In this document: positions 44,587-52,881 of the stretch, one piece after another
Layout of the letters: each line of letters starts with the position of its first letter
Numbering within the stretch: the first letter of the stretch is position 1
DNA from: Bacilli bacterium
GTDB lineage: Bacteria > Bacillota_I > Bacilli_A > ML615J-28 > CAG-698
Direction of reading: 5' to 3'
Assembly (NCBI GenBank): GCA_017450215.1
Contig: JAFSVH010000059.1
Span: forward strand, 1-52,881
Length of the DNA: 52,881 bases
The notes under the pieces: generated by a model
The model's input: only the letters and a program-made list of their open reading frames with translations
The model's database searches: none
What the model was told of the DNA's origin: nothing
Translations under genes and position numbers: made by a program

Positions 44587-45993
44587 TTATGCTTCTAAAA
44601 CAGGAAGTGAAGCAGCAGCAATAGATTGACCTACTCTTCTATTCTTGTCATCAGGCATATGAATATTTACTTTTGCAGCGATGTCACGGAAGTCTTTTTC
44701 AAGAACATGTCTAGCACGAGCTACGATTAAGTTTCCACCTTTACCACTTACAACACGACCAAGTAATAAGATGTGCTTGAAATCATAGAAATGAGCATAA
44801 TAAGGAATTGTATAACCAAGATAAGTTCCTAAATCTAAGAAAATATCTTCAGCTAATTTTCTTTCTTCAGCGTTTCCATTTTCAATCATATCTTGAACAT
44901 ATTTAAGCTTACGTGCTGGGCTCCAATCAGCATCAAATTTAACGCCTGCAGCTTCAGCAAGTTTGATAATTCCATCTTGTGAGAAATATTTAACACCACA
45001 ACCATAGTCACCGCTCCATTCATCAACCATAGCATCTTTGTTATAGTCAACTGGAACAAATGCTAATTCATTTAACCAACCTAGTAATGAACCTTCTGGA
45101 GTGATATATCCAGCAGCTTCACTAGTACCCATAGCAATACCTAATACACCACTATTAGTATTAAGTTCCATTGCACCAGCTAAAGCAGTAACATCACCAT
45201 CATTAGCAACAACTAGTGGGATCTTCTTGTTATATTTCTTTTCTAATTCTTTAACACAATTGATGTAAATATCTTTAACATGAGCTTTATAATCTTCTCT
45301 TGACACTTTCAAGAATAGAGATGCAACCATGATCTTGTTATCAACTACAATACCAGCTGTTGATACACCAACTGCATCAACTGTAGGCATGTATTTACTT
45401 GCAATATTAAGTGATTCCATAATACCATCAAAATGATATTTAGGATCAGAATTAATTTTAGGGAACCATACAGTTTCTTCACTGTATTTAACATCACCAT
45501 TAACGCTTGCTGAAACCTTACGGTCACTACCACCAGCATCAAAACCAATTCTACATCCATTTAATCCCTTACTCATCTTAATATTTTCAGGATTAAATTC
45601 AGGAATCTCTTCATATTTACAAGGAATAACTGTTACTGGTTTTTCATATACATCTGCCATGAAGAAATAATCAAAGCTTCTCTTCCCTTTTTCGCTATAA
45701 TCTTCTTCTAATTTTTTAGCTACATAATCACTACCAGCGATATAAATTTTATATCCTCCAGCCATCCATAATAAAGCTTTTACGATTCTTTCGCAATAAT
45801 CATAATTTTCTTCATCATGTCCAGTACCATCTTTAAATACATTAGTTTTATAAATATAATTGTATCCTTTAGATCTTTCTAGACAAATAACTAATTCACT
45901 AGAATCTTTAGAATCTTGAACAGCTTTTTCAAACTTTCTCATTTCAAGAATAGCTGGTTTAAATTTTGAATCAAATTTTGGAATATATTTCAT
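44587..45993 (-). CDS. ROK-like / hexokinase-fold sugar kinase
   Basis: The start is the ATG at 45993 (MKYIPKFDSKFKPAILEM) after AAGGAGGCTATA; 16 codons of upstream open frame lack a ribosome site. The protein of 468 residues has the actin-like ATPase fold: GCRIGFDAGGSDRKVSASV (phosphate 1), DAVGVSTAGIV, LVVANDGDVTALAG (catalytic Asp region), VLGIAMGTSEAAGY (phosphate 2) and ILLLGRVVSGKGG (adenosine). The N-terminal 160 residues are an added domain. The substrate is not known; members of this long type occur in Firmicutes without a defined sugar. Single gene with its own terminator. Confidence 0.8.
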   Translation of the reverse strand: MKYIPKFDSKFKPAILEMRKFEKAVQDSKDSSELVICLERSKGYNYIYKTNVFKDGTGHDEENYDYCERIVKALLWMAGGYKIYIAGSDYVAKKLEEDYSEKGKRSFDYFFMADVYEKPVTVIPCKYEEIPEFNPENIKMSKGLNGCRIGFDAGGSDRKVSASVNGDVKYSEETVWFPKINSDPKYHFDGIMESLNIASKYMPTVDAVGVSTAGIVVDNKIMVASLFLKVSREDYKAHVKDIYINCVKELEKKYNKKIPLVVANDGDVTALAGAMELNTNSGVLGIAMGTSEAAGYITPEGSLLGWLNELAFVPVDYNKDAMVDEWSGDYGCGVKYFSQDGIIKLAEAAGVKFDADWSPARKLKYVQDMIENGNAEERKLAEDIFLDLGTYLGYTIPYYAHFYDFKHILLLGRVVSGKGGNLIVARARHVLEKDFRDIAAKVNIHMPDDKNRRVGQSIAAASLPVLEA

Positions 45994-46084
45994 TATAGCC
46001 TCCTTAAAAATTTCGCTAATATCCACTTTAATCAATCCCATTATATCACGTTAAATAGTTAAAAACAATAAAAACGATCTAACA

Positions 46085-46129
46085 ATATAAAAAGTTAGTA
46101 AAGAGAATTATATCATCCATACTAACTTT
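46085..46129 (-). terminator. Terminator of greA
   Basis: AAAGTTAGTA pairs with TACTAACTTT (46091-46100, 46120-46129), followed on the minus strand by TTTTTATA. Confidence 0.75.
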
Positions 46130-46141
46130 ATTAATAAAATC

Positions 46142-46618
46142 TTATTTAATGTTTAAAATCTTAACTTTGAATGAATCATTTTCAGTTTTAACTTCAACAA
46201 CGTCATTAACTTTTGCTGAAAGGATAGCTAAGCCTAAAGGTGATTCATTAGAAATCTTACCTTCAACTGGATTAGATTCAAGTGAACCAACGATAGTAAC
46301 TTCTAATTCATCATCGTCATCTAAATATCTAATTTTAACTGTCTTACCTAAATTAGATACATTATCATCTACTTTCCTGTTTTCAACATCGATGATAACA
46401 TGATTCTTGATGATATTTTCTAATTCTCTAATTCTTCCTTCGATTTCTGCTTGGCGATTTCTTGCAGCATCGTAGTCAGCATTTTCAGATAAGTCACCTT
46501 GTGCTCTTGCATCTTTTAAATCTTGAATATTCTTCACACGTTCAACATCTTTAAGATTTTGTAATTCTTCTTGATATTTCTTTAAACCTTCTTGAGTTAA
46601 TGAATATTTCTTATTCAT
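46142..46618 (-). CDS. greA: Transcription elongation factor GreA
   Basis: GreA rescues backtracked RNA polymerase by stimulating transcript cleavage. The 158-residue protein has the coiled coil (LTQEGLKKYQEELQNLKDVE) with the acidic tip ARAQGDLSENADYDAAR. The C-terminal FKBP-like domain has ESNPVEGKISNESPLGLAIL. The start follows AGGAGGATTGT. It lies downstream of trmR-trhP1-trhP2, as in B. subtilis, but with a carboxypeptidase gene in between instead of udk. Confidence 0.97.
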   Translation of the reverse strand: MNKKYSLTQEGLKKYQEELQNLKDVERVKNIQDLKDARAQGDLSENADYDAARNRQAEIEGRIRELENIIKNHVIIDVENRKVDDNVSNLGKTVKIRYLDDDDELEVTIVGSLESNPVEGKISNESPLGLAILSAKVNDVVEVKTENDSFKVKILNIK

Positions 46619-46694
46619 ACAATCCTCCTATAAACAATAACATAAAGCATTATACCAAAATAAACCTTATTTTTCAAGTTAAATTATTAACAAT

Positions 46695-48491
46695 TTAATT
46701 AGATTTAAATGCTAAATTATATAATAAATGAGTATCGTTATATCTAGCAGCACTAGAATAAGCAAACATGGTAGCAGCAATGACAAATCTACCATCAATT
46801 TCAACACCTGATACTAAGCAAATCATAGCTTCACCCGTATATCCTGTCTTCATTCCAACTGCACCTTGATAATAATAATCACTTGTTCTTTGAATCAATG
46901 CATTACCATTAGAGAAATTGTATGTTTGACCATTAGCAAGTTTAACTTGCTTATAGCTTGTACTTACCACTTCAGCAACGCCACCAAAATTAAAAGCATA
47001 TTTTGCAATACTTACCATATCATTAGCGGTAACATAATGATAAGTTAATCTATCGTCCCAGCTACCATCTTTTTTATAATAGCCATTTCCATCTGGAACC
47101 ATGAAATGAGAACCGATCGCACCAGCTTCTTTTGCAACTTCATTCATATAATCAGCAAACCTATCTGCTTTTTCTCTTGCGGTGTAAGTATTACCAGGTT
47201 CGTGAACATCAACTGTCAAAGCAGCAACACAATATGCAGCATCATTGCCAGAAGGAAGCATTAAAGCATATAATAATTCTCTCAATGTCCAAGTTTGACC
47301 CTTTACAACACCTGCAGTAGATGGACCTGGAGCTTCGAATGTTAAATCGTATTCATCACCTATCACATGAGTATCTTCCATCTTAGCATATTTTAAAGCT
47401 GCCATAGCAGTAATAATCTTTGTTGTAGATGCAGGATAACATTTAGATGCACCATTCTTGTTATATAATTCTTTATGATATGTCATATCATAAAGAGAAG
47501 CAAAACCAGATGATAGAGGAACTGAACTAAGTTCATGTACATTATCTTCATCCATTTGGCGATCAAAATAAATTCTTCTAGCAGTATTAACACTATAAGT
47601 ATTTAAATTAATCGTAACACCAGCTTTCATCTTTTCATAATAAGTATCATATTCACTATAATCTTTCTTCAAACCAACAACAAAACCATCATAATAAACA
47701 TCACTAATATCAATTCTATCTTTATTAATTATTCCAATTATTTTATTTACTTCTTTTTTAATATCGTATCTTACACTATATAAAGTATAACCACTTAAAT
47801 CATAAAGAGATAAATCACCATAATAGGCAGGAGAAACTGTAAAGACATTTCCTAAATCATAATTATCTTTATATTCATATTTATAATTAAGAATAGTATC
47901 AATTGTCATTGGGAAACCTAATTTATCAGTTGTTTCATGGTATTTAGAATAAATCTTAGTATCACTACCAATATATTGTCTTACATCATATTTAATAGTT
48001 CTAGCTTCATCTTCAAACCAACCATCAAATACCATTCCATCTCTTACTTCATAAGTATAACCAGAAAATACAGTTTCTAAGAATGATGCAATAATATTAC
48101 CAGCCTGAACCTGATAAGTAGTACCATCAACAACTAAATTATAAACCTTAGGGCCTTTATTAATGACATTGACTGTCATCTCATCTTCTAAGATTATTCC
48201 ATCAATATTAACTTCTACTTTCACAACTGTTGAACCAAGTTTTAAGCCAGTTACAATAGTATCATCAACAGCTAAAACATCTTCATCAATAGCAGTTAAA
48301 ACAATATTATATTTTGATGCATCAAAATTATAAGAAAATTCTAATTCAGTTTCTTCATTTAAATATAAATCTATTTCCTTTTCACTAAAGGCAATTTTAT
48401 AATCATTGTTATTACCACTATCACAAGATATTAAGACAAATAGAAAAAATACAAAAATTAGAATAAAAATTGTTCTTTTAAGTTTCATCAT
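46695..48491 (-). CDS. D-alanyl-D-alanine carboxypeptidase (S11) lipoprotein with Ig/InlB-like N-terminal part
   Basis: This 598-residue protein has a lipobox LISC (Cys23). A bacterial Ig-like domain (about 30-110, DVLAVDDTIVTGLKLGS) and an InlB-like repeat (about 115-185, GMVFDGWFEDEARTIKYD) come first. From about 320 is the penicillin-binding S11 domain with all three motifs: S355-TTK358 in PASTTKI, S414-G-N416 in PSGNDAA and KTG (548-550) in VGMKTGYTGEA. It trims the terminal D-Ala from pentapeptides and so limits cross-linking. It is longer than typical DacA because of the surface repeats. It lies eight bases after trhP2 and is probably in that transcript. Confidence 0.92.
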   Translation of the reverse strand: MMKLKRTIFILIFVFFLFVLISCDSGNNNDYKIAFSEKEIDLYLNEETELEFSYNFDASKYNIVLTAIDEDVLAVDDTIVTGLKLGSTVVKVEVNIDGIILEDEMTVNVINKGPKVYNLVVDGTTYQVQAGNIIASFLETVFSGYTYEVRDGMVFDGWFEDEARTIKYDVRQYIGSDTKIYSKYHETTDKLGFPMTIDTILNYKYEYKDNYDLGNVFTVSPAYYGDLSLYDLSGYTLYSVRYDIKKEVNKIIGIINKDRIDISDVYYDGFVVGLKKDYSEYDTYYEKMKAGVTINLNTYSVNTARRIYFDRQMDEDNVHELSSVPLSSGFASLYDMTYHKELYNKNGASKCYPASTTKIITAMAALKYAKMEDTHVIGDEYDLTFEAPGPSTAGVVKGQTWTLRELLYALMLPSGNDAAYCVAALTVDVHEPGNTYTAREKADRFADYMNEVAKEAGAIGSHFMVPDGNGYYKKDGSWDDRLTYHYVTANDMVSIAKYAFNFGGVAEVVSTSYKQVKLANGQTYNFSNGNALIQRTSDYYYQGAVGMKTGYTGEAMICLVSGVEIDGRFVIAATMFAYSSAARYNDTHLLYNLAFKSN

Positions 48492-48498
48492 ATTTCAC

Positions 48499-49749
48499 CT
48501 ACTTCTTGTCAATTAACAATCTTATTAAGATTGTGTCTTTATAACCTTTTAAAACATTGACTAATTCTTCATCAATAATTATGATTTCTTCTTCTGCATG
48601 TCTTGCAGCATCCACTTCTTCATATTTATTATTATATATTCTTTTCACAACGTAATTATATTGCTTATCTCTATTAAAGAAAGAAATAGTGTCATTAACA
48701 GCGAAATAATTTCTTTGAGTTAATCTCACTTCATTCTTTTCTAAATCAATATATTTAATCCTTCCAACAAATTCTTTTGTTGGATGATCATTAGAATCAT
48801 ATAATTGTTCATTTGTAGTAATAGTGCCATCTAAGAAACCATGAGAAGTTAATCTATTTTCAGCTCGATTGATTTCATCATTTACTTCATTCATTAGTTT
48901 TTCGTTATCTTTATTTTCATAAATTGCATCAATCAATTTACGATAGCTTCTTACGATTGTTGCAATGTAATATTCACTCTTCATTCTTCCTTCAATCTTG
49001 AGTGAATCAACACCTGCTTCAATTAAAGCTCTTATGTAATTAACACTTGATAAATCACGTGAAGCAAAATTAAAATAACAATCTTTATTTAATTTCTCAC
49101 TACCACCAAATTCATACAAATCATAATTCCATCTACATGAATGTGCACAACCTCCACGATTAGCATCACGATTCACCATATGATTAGATAACATACAACG
49201 ACCAGAAAAACTAGAACACATTCCACCATGAATGAATACTTCTAAGCCAACATTAATATTCTTTTCATTTAATTTATTTCTTATATTCTTAATATCATTA
49301 ATGCTTGCTTCTCTAGCCAATACAACTCTTTTTGCACCCATCTCATAATAGCCTTCACAAGCTAAAGAATTCAAAACACTAGCTTGAGTAGAAATATGTG
49401 CTTCCATCCTTTTACAATTTTTAATACATTCATCAATTATATAAATTGATGAAGCAATAATAGCATCAACACCGATATTTTCTAATTCTTTTAAATATTC
49501 AACTAATCTATTACCTTCATTAATTTCATCATTATGAGGAAGCACATTACATGTAACATAAACCTTGCTTCCTTTATTATGAGCATAAATTACACCTTCT
49601 TTAATATCATCAATACTAAAATTATTAGCTCTAGCTCTTAAACTAAACTCTTTACCACCAATATAAACAGCATCAGCACCAAAATCAACAGCAACCTTTA
49701 ATTTATCAAGTGAGCCAGCTGGAGCAAGTAATTCAATTCTATTCATCAT
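48499..49749 (-). CDS. trhP2: U32 family tRNA hydroxylation protein P (second subunit/paralog)
   Basis: This 416-residue U32 protein, homolog of B. subtilis YrrO/TrhP2, acts in prephenate-dependent hydroxylation of U34 in tRNA. The TIM-barrel part begins IELLAPAGSLDKLKVAVDFG, ADAVYIGGKEFSLRARANN. The signature EVFIHGGMCSSFSGRCMLSN and GGCAHSCRW supply the cluster Cys residues. A C-terminal beta domain follows (RIKYIDLEKNEVRLTQRN). It starts two bases after trhP1 ends, with the ribosome site in the last trhP1 codons. The gene symbol is assigned by homology and order. Confidence 0.93.
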   Translation of the reverse strand: MMNRIELLAPAGSLDKLKVAVDFGADAVYIGGKEFSLRARANNFSIDDIKEGVIYAHNKGSKVYVTCNVLPHNDEINEGNRLVEYLKELENIGVDAIIASSIYIIDECIKNCKRMEAHISTQASVLNSLACEGYYEMGAKRVVLAREASINDIKNIRNKLNEKNINVGLEVFIHGGMCSSFSGRCMLSNHMVNRDANRGGCAHSCRWNYDLYEFGGSEKLNKDCYFNFASRDLSSVNYIRALIEAGVDSLKIEGRMKSEYYIATIVRSYRKLIDAIYENKDNEKLMNEVNDEINRAENRLTSHGFLDGTITTNEQLYDSNDHPTKEFVGRIKYIDLEKNEVRLTQRNYFAVNDTISFFNRDKQYNYVVKRIYNNKYEEVDAARHAEEEIIIIDEELVNVLKGYKDTILIRLLIDKK

Positions 49750-49751
49750 AA

Positions 49752-50612
49752 TTACTCACCACCTTGAAGAATCAAATTCTTCTTATACAAGAAACTTGTA
49801 AAATAATCATTAACATCAAAGACTTCACTTAAGTCTTTGATTTTTCCATCTCTATATTTCACAAAACCATCAATCATCTTCTTATTCTCGCATGAATCAA
49901 TAAAGAAATTAGATAAATAAATAAAATCACACTTTAATAAATCGACACCCAAAGCAAGCATCTTCTTAGATGAATAAATAACACTATAGTCCTCACCTTC
50001 ATATATTTTATATAAATCATCACGAAGTTCTTCAATAAGATCATAAACATGATTCTTCTTTAAATCAATATAACCATCTTTATCCTTTATATATTCATTA
50101 TATAAAGATAATACTTCTCTTTTAGTATAAAAAATTGGAAAATAGCCATAAGCAAGTAAACCAACCTTACCAACTTTCATATTTTGATTAATTTCATCGA
50201 GTGATAATTCATTAGACATTAAACAAGATATACCTTGTTTTACAAAGAATTCTAAATCCTTTGAAGAGCAAAGATAAGTCTGAGCAAAATAATATAATTT
50301 ATTAAGCTTATTTAATTTTTTAAAATAATAATAAATACTAAAATCAGTAAAGATAAATTTAACAAAATCAAAGTTAATATAATTATTAATAAAGCCAATA
50401 ACTTCATCAATATTATCTTCATCAATAATCTTATCTATTCTAAAAATTAGTTCTTTTTTATTGTCTTTTATCCAATCTGTTATTTTTTTTATCAAATCTG
50501 AATCATATAAAGGATTAGGACTAATTGAATATTTAGTATTTACAATTAGTCCATCAATATCTTTATAATCACAAAATGATAAATTATTCAATTCAACCAA
50601 AATTTTCATCAT
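49752..50612 (-). CDS. trhP1: U32-like TrhP1 (YrrN) partner of tRNA U34 hydroxylation
   Basis: This 286-residue protein is shorter and more diverged than its neighbour. It has LSFCDYKDIDGLIV, YYFAQTYLCSSKDLEFFVKQ and VGLLAYGYFPIFYTKREVLS, typical of the shorter YrrN-type U32 paralog. It lies between trmR and trhP2 in the same order as yrrM-yrrN-yrrO. It begins two codons after the TGA stop of trmR and in the same frame. The call rests on weak motifs plus synteny; catalytic Cys residues of U32 are mostly absent. Confidence 0.8.
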   Translation of the reverse strand: MMKILVELNNLSFCDYKDIDGLIVNTKYSISPNPLYDSDLIKKITDWIKDNKKELIFRIDKIIDEDNIDEVIGFINNYINFDFVKFIFTDFSIYYYFKKLNKLNKLYYFAQTYLCSSKDLEFFVKQGISCLMSNELSLDEINQNMKVGKVGLLAYGYFPIFYTKREVLSLYNEYIKDKDGYIDLKKNHVYDLIEELRDDLYKIYEGEDYSVIYSSKKMLALGVDLLKCDFIYLSNFFIDSCENKKMIDGFVKYRDGKIKDLSEVFDVNDYFTSFLYKKNLILQGGE

Positions 50613-50615
50613 TAA

Positions 50616-51248
50616 TCACCTTAACTTTTTACTAACACTAACACCATCACCCAATTCGTAAAAGACAGTTTCATAATCATTATTATTTTTTAAATATTCT
50701 AAGAAATTATTAACTTTTCTCATTAAAGCCTTCAAATCTCTACTCATCGAATAATCTCCTTCTTGGTATTTTTTCACAAAGCCATGGAAAGAAAGATTAT
50801 CACAAATAATAACTCCACCTACTTTTAATAATTTTGAAAATTTTTCAAAAAATTTAATATATTGGGCTTTAGCTGCATCAATGAATATCAAATCATAATC
50901 ATTAAATAACAGTGCTTCATCAGCAGTTAAAGCATCAGAATAAATTACCTTTATTCTATTATTTAATCCTGCTTCATTTACATTGTTTAAAGCAATATTA
51001 TACATTTCAAGATTTCTTTCAATAGTATGAACAATAATATCTTCATCTACACTAGCCATATTAATTGCACAATAGCCTATAGCACAACCAATTTCTAATA
51101 GTCTTTTCGCATTATTCTTTTTAATTGTTTCTATTATAATATCAAGTCCATCATCTAAAACAATAGGAACATTATTCTTGATTGCATAATCTTTAATTGT
51201 ATTTATAAAATTATTTAATTCTACACTTTTATTAATGTCTTTAATCAT
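50616..51248 (-). CDS. trmR: tRNA 5-hydroxyuridine O-methyltransferase
   Basis: This 210-residue class I SAM-dependent O-methyltransferase is a homolog of B. subtilis YrrM/TrmR. It methylates 5-hydroxyuridine at tRNA position 34 to 5-methoxyuridine. SAM-binding motifs are RLLEIGCAIGYCAINMA and VHTIERNLEMY. Metal/SAM acid motif is DLIFIDAAKAQYIKF, with GGVIICDNLSFHGFV. It is followed by the two U32 genes that make its substrate, so the whole wobble-modification pathway is in one operon. The stop is TGA, then one codon, then the ATG of trhP1. Confidence 0.92.
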   Translation of the reverse strand: MIKDINKSVELNNFINTIKDYAIKNNVPIVLDDGLDIIIETIKKNNAKRLLEIGCAIGYCAINMASVDEDIIVHTIERNLEMYNIALNNVNEAGLNNRIKVIYSDALTADEALLFNDYDLIFIDAAKAQYIKFFEKFSKLLKVGGVIICDNLSFHGFVKKYQEGDYSMSRDLKALMRKVNNFLEYLKNNNDYETVFYELGDGVSVSKKLR

Positions 51249-51256
51249 TATTACAC

Positions 51257-52792
51257 CTATTTTATATCATTGATTATACAATAATACTGTGTATTCTTCA
51301 AGACATTTTGACTGTTCAAGCAATATAGATAAGCATCTTTATAACGAGAAAGTAATCCAAGCAAATATAAATAACGCATATCAATATAACATTTATAAAT
51401 CAAGAATTGATAATTATTATAAAAATATAAGAATCTATATTTAATAAAATTAGCAATAAAAGCAGGATCTTTTTGTTCTAATTCTATACTCATTAAATCA
51501 ATAAAGCTAATATGTATTATATAATCAAGGTGTAAATCAAATTGTTTACTAACACTATCTTCATCAAAACTTTCATATTTGTTTTCTAAAACATATTCTT
51601 CATCATTTAATTTATTCTTAATTTTCAATTTATCTCTATATTCATCAAATTTATTCTTAAATTCTAAAACAACTCTTTTGTTCTTTTTCTCTTCTCTTTT
51701 AATCATTAAGGTAGCTAAACCAAATAAAGCAACAAATTTATAAATAAAAGAATCATAAATATTATCAATGATCATTTTATTGATAACATCTTCTAACAAT
51801 CTAATACTTTCTATTAAGTGATTATTAGTTAATAATAAATAGGCTTTAGTATATAAATAATCATAATTACAACTAGGTAATATATCTTTTTCATTAATAT
51901 TTATTATATGCTTATAGCTTTCACTTTCTATTACATCTTCATTATCTATTCTTTCTTCAAAATCTTCACAAATTAATTTTGTCATCTTAATTTTGAATTG
52001 TTTCGACTCAGGAAAATATGAATCGAAATATGATTTTAATTTTAAATATTCATATTTATATCTTTCTTTATTTAGATTAACCATTGTATAGAATTTAATC
52101 TCTTGAATTAACATTCTCAGTTCGACATTCTTTATATTAAACATATTTAACATTAATAAATATTGATAGCACTTGCGGTACTGCATTGTATGCTTAAAAT
52201 ATATAGTCATGACAAATAACATAAATATTACTTCTTCTGTTGATAAAGTATTTTTTACTTCATTAACCTTAAGCATTATTCGATTAAATTCTTTTAAATC
52301 ACATCTTAAAACACAAGCAAATGCTTTACATAATTCTTCTCCAGCGACAAATACTTGTTTTTGAAGTGAACCAACTATATCTATTATTTCATCAATATCA
52401 TCATTCAAATAATGCTTTAATATTTTTTCAATTGTATTAATTGGTTTAATTTCTTCAAGTTCACGATAATTCAAATTTAATCTTTCGCAGATTTTAGTTG
52501 CATAATATGAATTAGGTACACTCACTTGATTTCTTTCTAATTTGGATAGGTAAGCTAAACAACAAATGTGATTACTTACTTCTTCTAAAGTCAAATCAAG
52601 TTCTTTTCTTCTATTTTTAATTGCAGTGCCAATAAAATTTAGTTCAACTGCTCCTCCTTTTGATGCAACTCGAGAAGCAAATTCATTAATTCCTTCTAAA
52701 TCTACTAATAAATAATTTTCTTGTAAAGAAGGTACAATTTCAGATAAATAATCCTTTGTTATAAAGCTATTAAAAAAGTTTTTTTCATTCAT
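51257..52792 (-). CDS. XRE-type HTH regulator with long helical C-terminal domain
   Basis: This 511-residue protein has an XRE helix-turn-helix at about 54-107 (IGTAIKNRRKELDLTLEEVS, then YLSKLERNQVSVPNS). About 400 residues of mainly helical sequence follow, with TPR-like spacing of Tyr/Leu pairs (YKHIININEKDILPS, YDYLYTKAYLLLTNNHLIES). This layout matches Rgg/PlcR-like regulators, which sense peptides through a TPR domain, although it is longer. It lies eight bases before trmR, so it may control or simply ride with the tRNA-modification genes. AAAGGAGATTTTTAAAT is the ribosome site. Ligand and targets are unknown. Confidence 0.75.
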   Translation of the reverse strand: MNEKNFFNSFITKDYLSEIVPSLQENYLLVDLEGINEFASRVASKGGAVELNFIGTAIKNRRKELDLTLEEVSNHICCLAYLSKLERNQVSVPNSYYATKICERLNLNYRELEEIKPINTIEKILKHYLNDDIDEIIDIVGSLQKQVFVAGEELCKAFACVLRCDLKEFNRIMLKVNEVKNTLSTEEVIFMLFVMTIYFKHTMQYRKCYQYLLMLNMFNIKNVELRMLIQEIKFYTMVNLNKERYKYEYLKLKSYFDSYFPESKQFKIKMTKLICEDFEERIDNEDVIESESYKHIININEKDILPSCNYDYLYTKAYLLLTNNHLIESIRLLEDVINKMIIDNIYDSFIYKFVALFGLATLMIKREEKKNKRVVLEFKNKFDEYRDKLKIKNKLNDEEYVLENKYESFDEDSVSKQFDLHLDYIIHISFIDLMSIELEQKDPAFIANFIKYRFLYFYNNYQFLIYKCYIDMRYLYLLGLLSRYKDAYLYCLNSQNVLKNTQYYCIINDIK

Positions 52793-52881
52793 ATTTAAAA
52801 ATCTCCTTTATAAATATTTACAAAGATAATAAGAAAATTACTTGTTTATTTTTATTTTTTTAAAGTTTTTATCTTAAATTA

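Overview
The window is AT-rich, low-GC DNA with Bacillota-type gene content. It has lipoprotein signal peptides with a lipobox Cys, Gram-positive peptidoglycan enzymes, HrcA/CIRCE heat-shock control, MEP isoprenoid synthesis (ispG) and YqeG/YqeH ribosome-assembly factors. TTGnnn-17-TATAAT promoters and AGGAGG ribosome sites are strong throughout. InlB-type repeats, bacterial Ig domains, beta-helix proteins and small toxin-antitoxin and ATPase genes on an AT-rich, cell-walled background suggest an uncultured gut member of the class Bacilli, of the RF39/Erysipelotrichales/Mollicutes-neighbour kind. The order is inference. TGA behaves as a stop codon.

Layout. At 1-4700 there is the tail of an ISL3-type transposase, a GHL10/DigH-like lipoprotein and an archaeal-type ATPase preceded by a palindromic repeat pair. 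At 4769-6775 are rpmG and, divergently, a truncated transposase-like HTH protein followed by ispG. At 6816-8056 is a second ATPase whose promoter sits inside an array of GTTGCA boxes. At 8163-16597 is a surface-protein island with a small lipoprotein and two large exported InlB/beta-helix proteins. Each of the two is preceded by a related 34-36 residue peptide gene too short for routine calling. The first is followed, across an in-frame TGA, by a GH18 plus amidase region, and its promoter has a run of nine G between -35 and -10. At 16625-26708 is a conserved block: DEAD-box helicase, mtaB, rsmE, then (after an inserted ADP-ribosyltransferase-like toxin-antitoxin pair) dnaJ, dnaK, grpE, hrcA with CIRCE. 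At 26753-27479 is a Phd/PIN toxin-antitoxin pair. At 27610-32402 are lipoproteins, membrane proteins, a hairpin-rich gap and a decayed gene. At 32563-38431 are a PII-like protein and a 1794-residue Ig/beta-helix/amidase lipoprotein. At 38519-46618 are a nuclease, an MBL hydrolase, a YqeK-RsfS fusion, YqeH, YqeG, a ROK-like kinase and greA. At 46695-52792 are a D,D-carboxypeptidase, trhP2, trhP1, trmR and an XRE regulator.

Themes. Four exported enzymes (GHL10, GH18+amidase, amidase, S11 carboxypeptidase) point to peptidoglycan remodelling or turnover at the surface. The housekeeping runs (hrcA-grpE-dnaK-dnaJ-rsmE-mtaB, yqeG-yqeH-yqeK-rsfS, trmR-trhP1-trhP2-greA) match known Bacilli synteny with local edits: prmA lost or replaced by a toxin-antitoxin pair, yqeK fused to rsfS, and a carboxypeptidase next to greA. 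The most striking signals are the poly-G promoter and the two small peptide genes tied to surface proteins.
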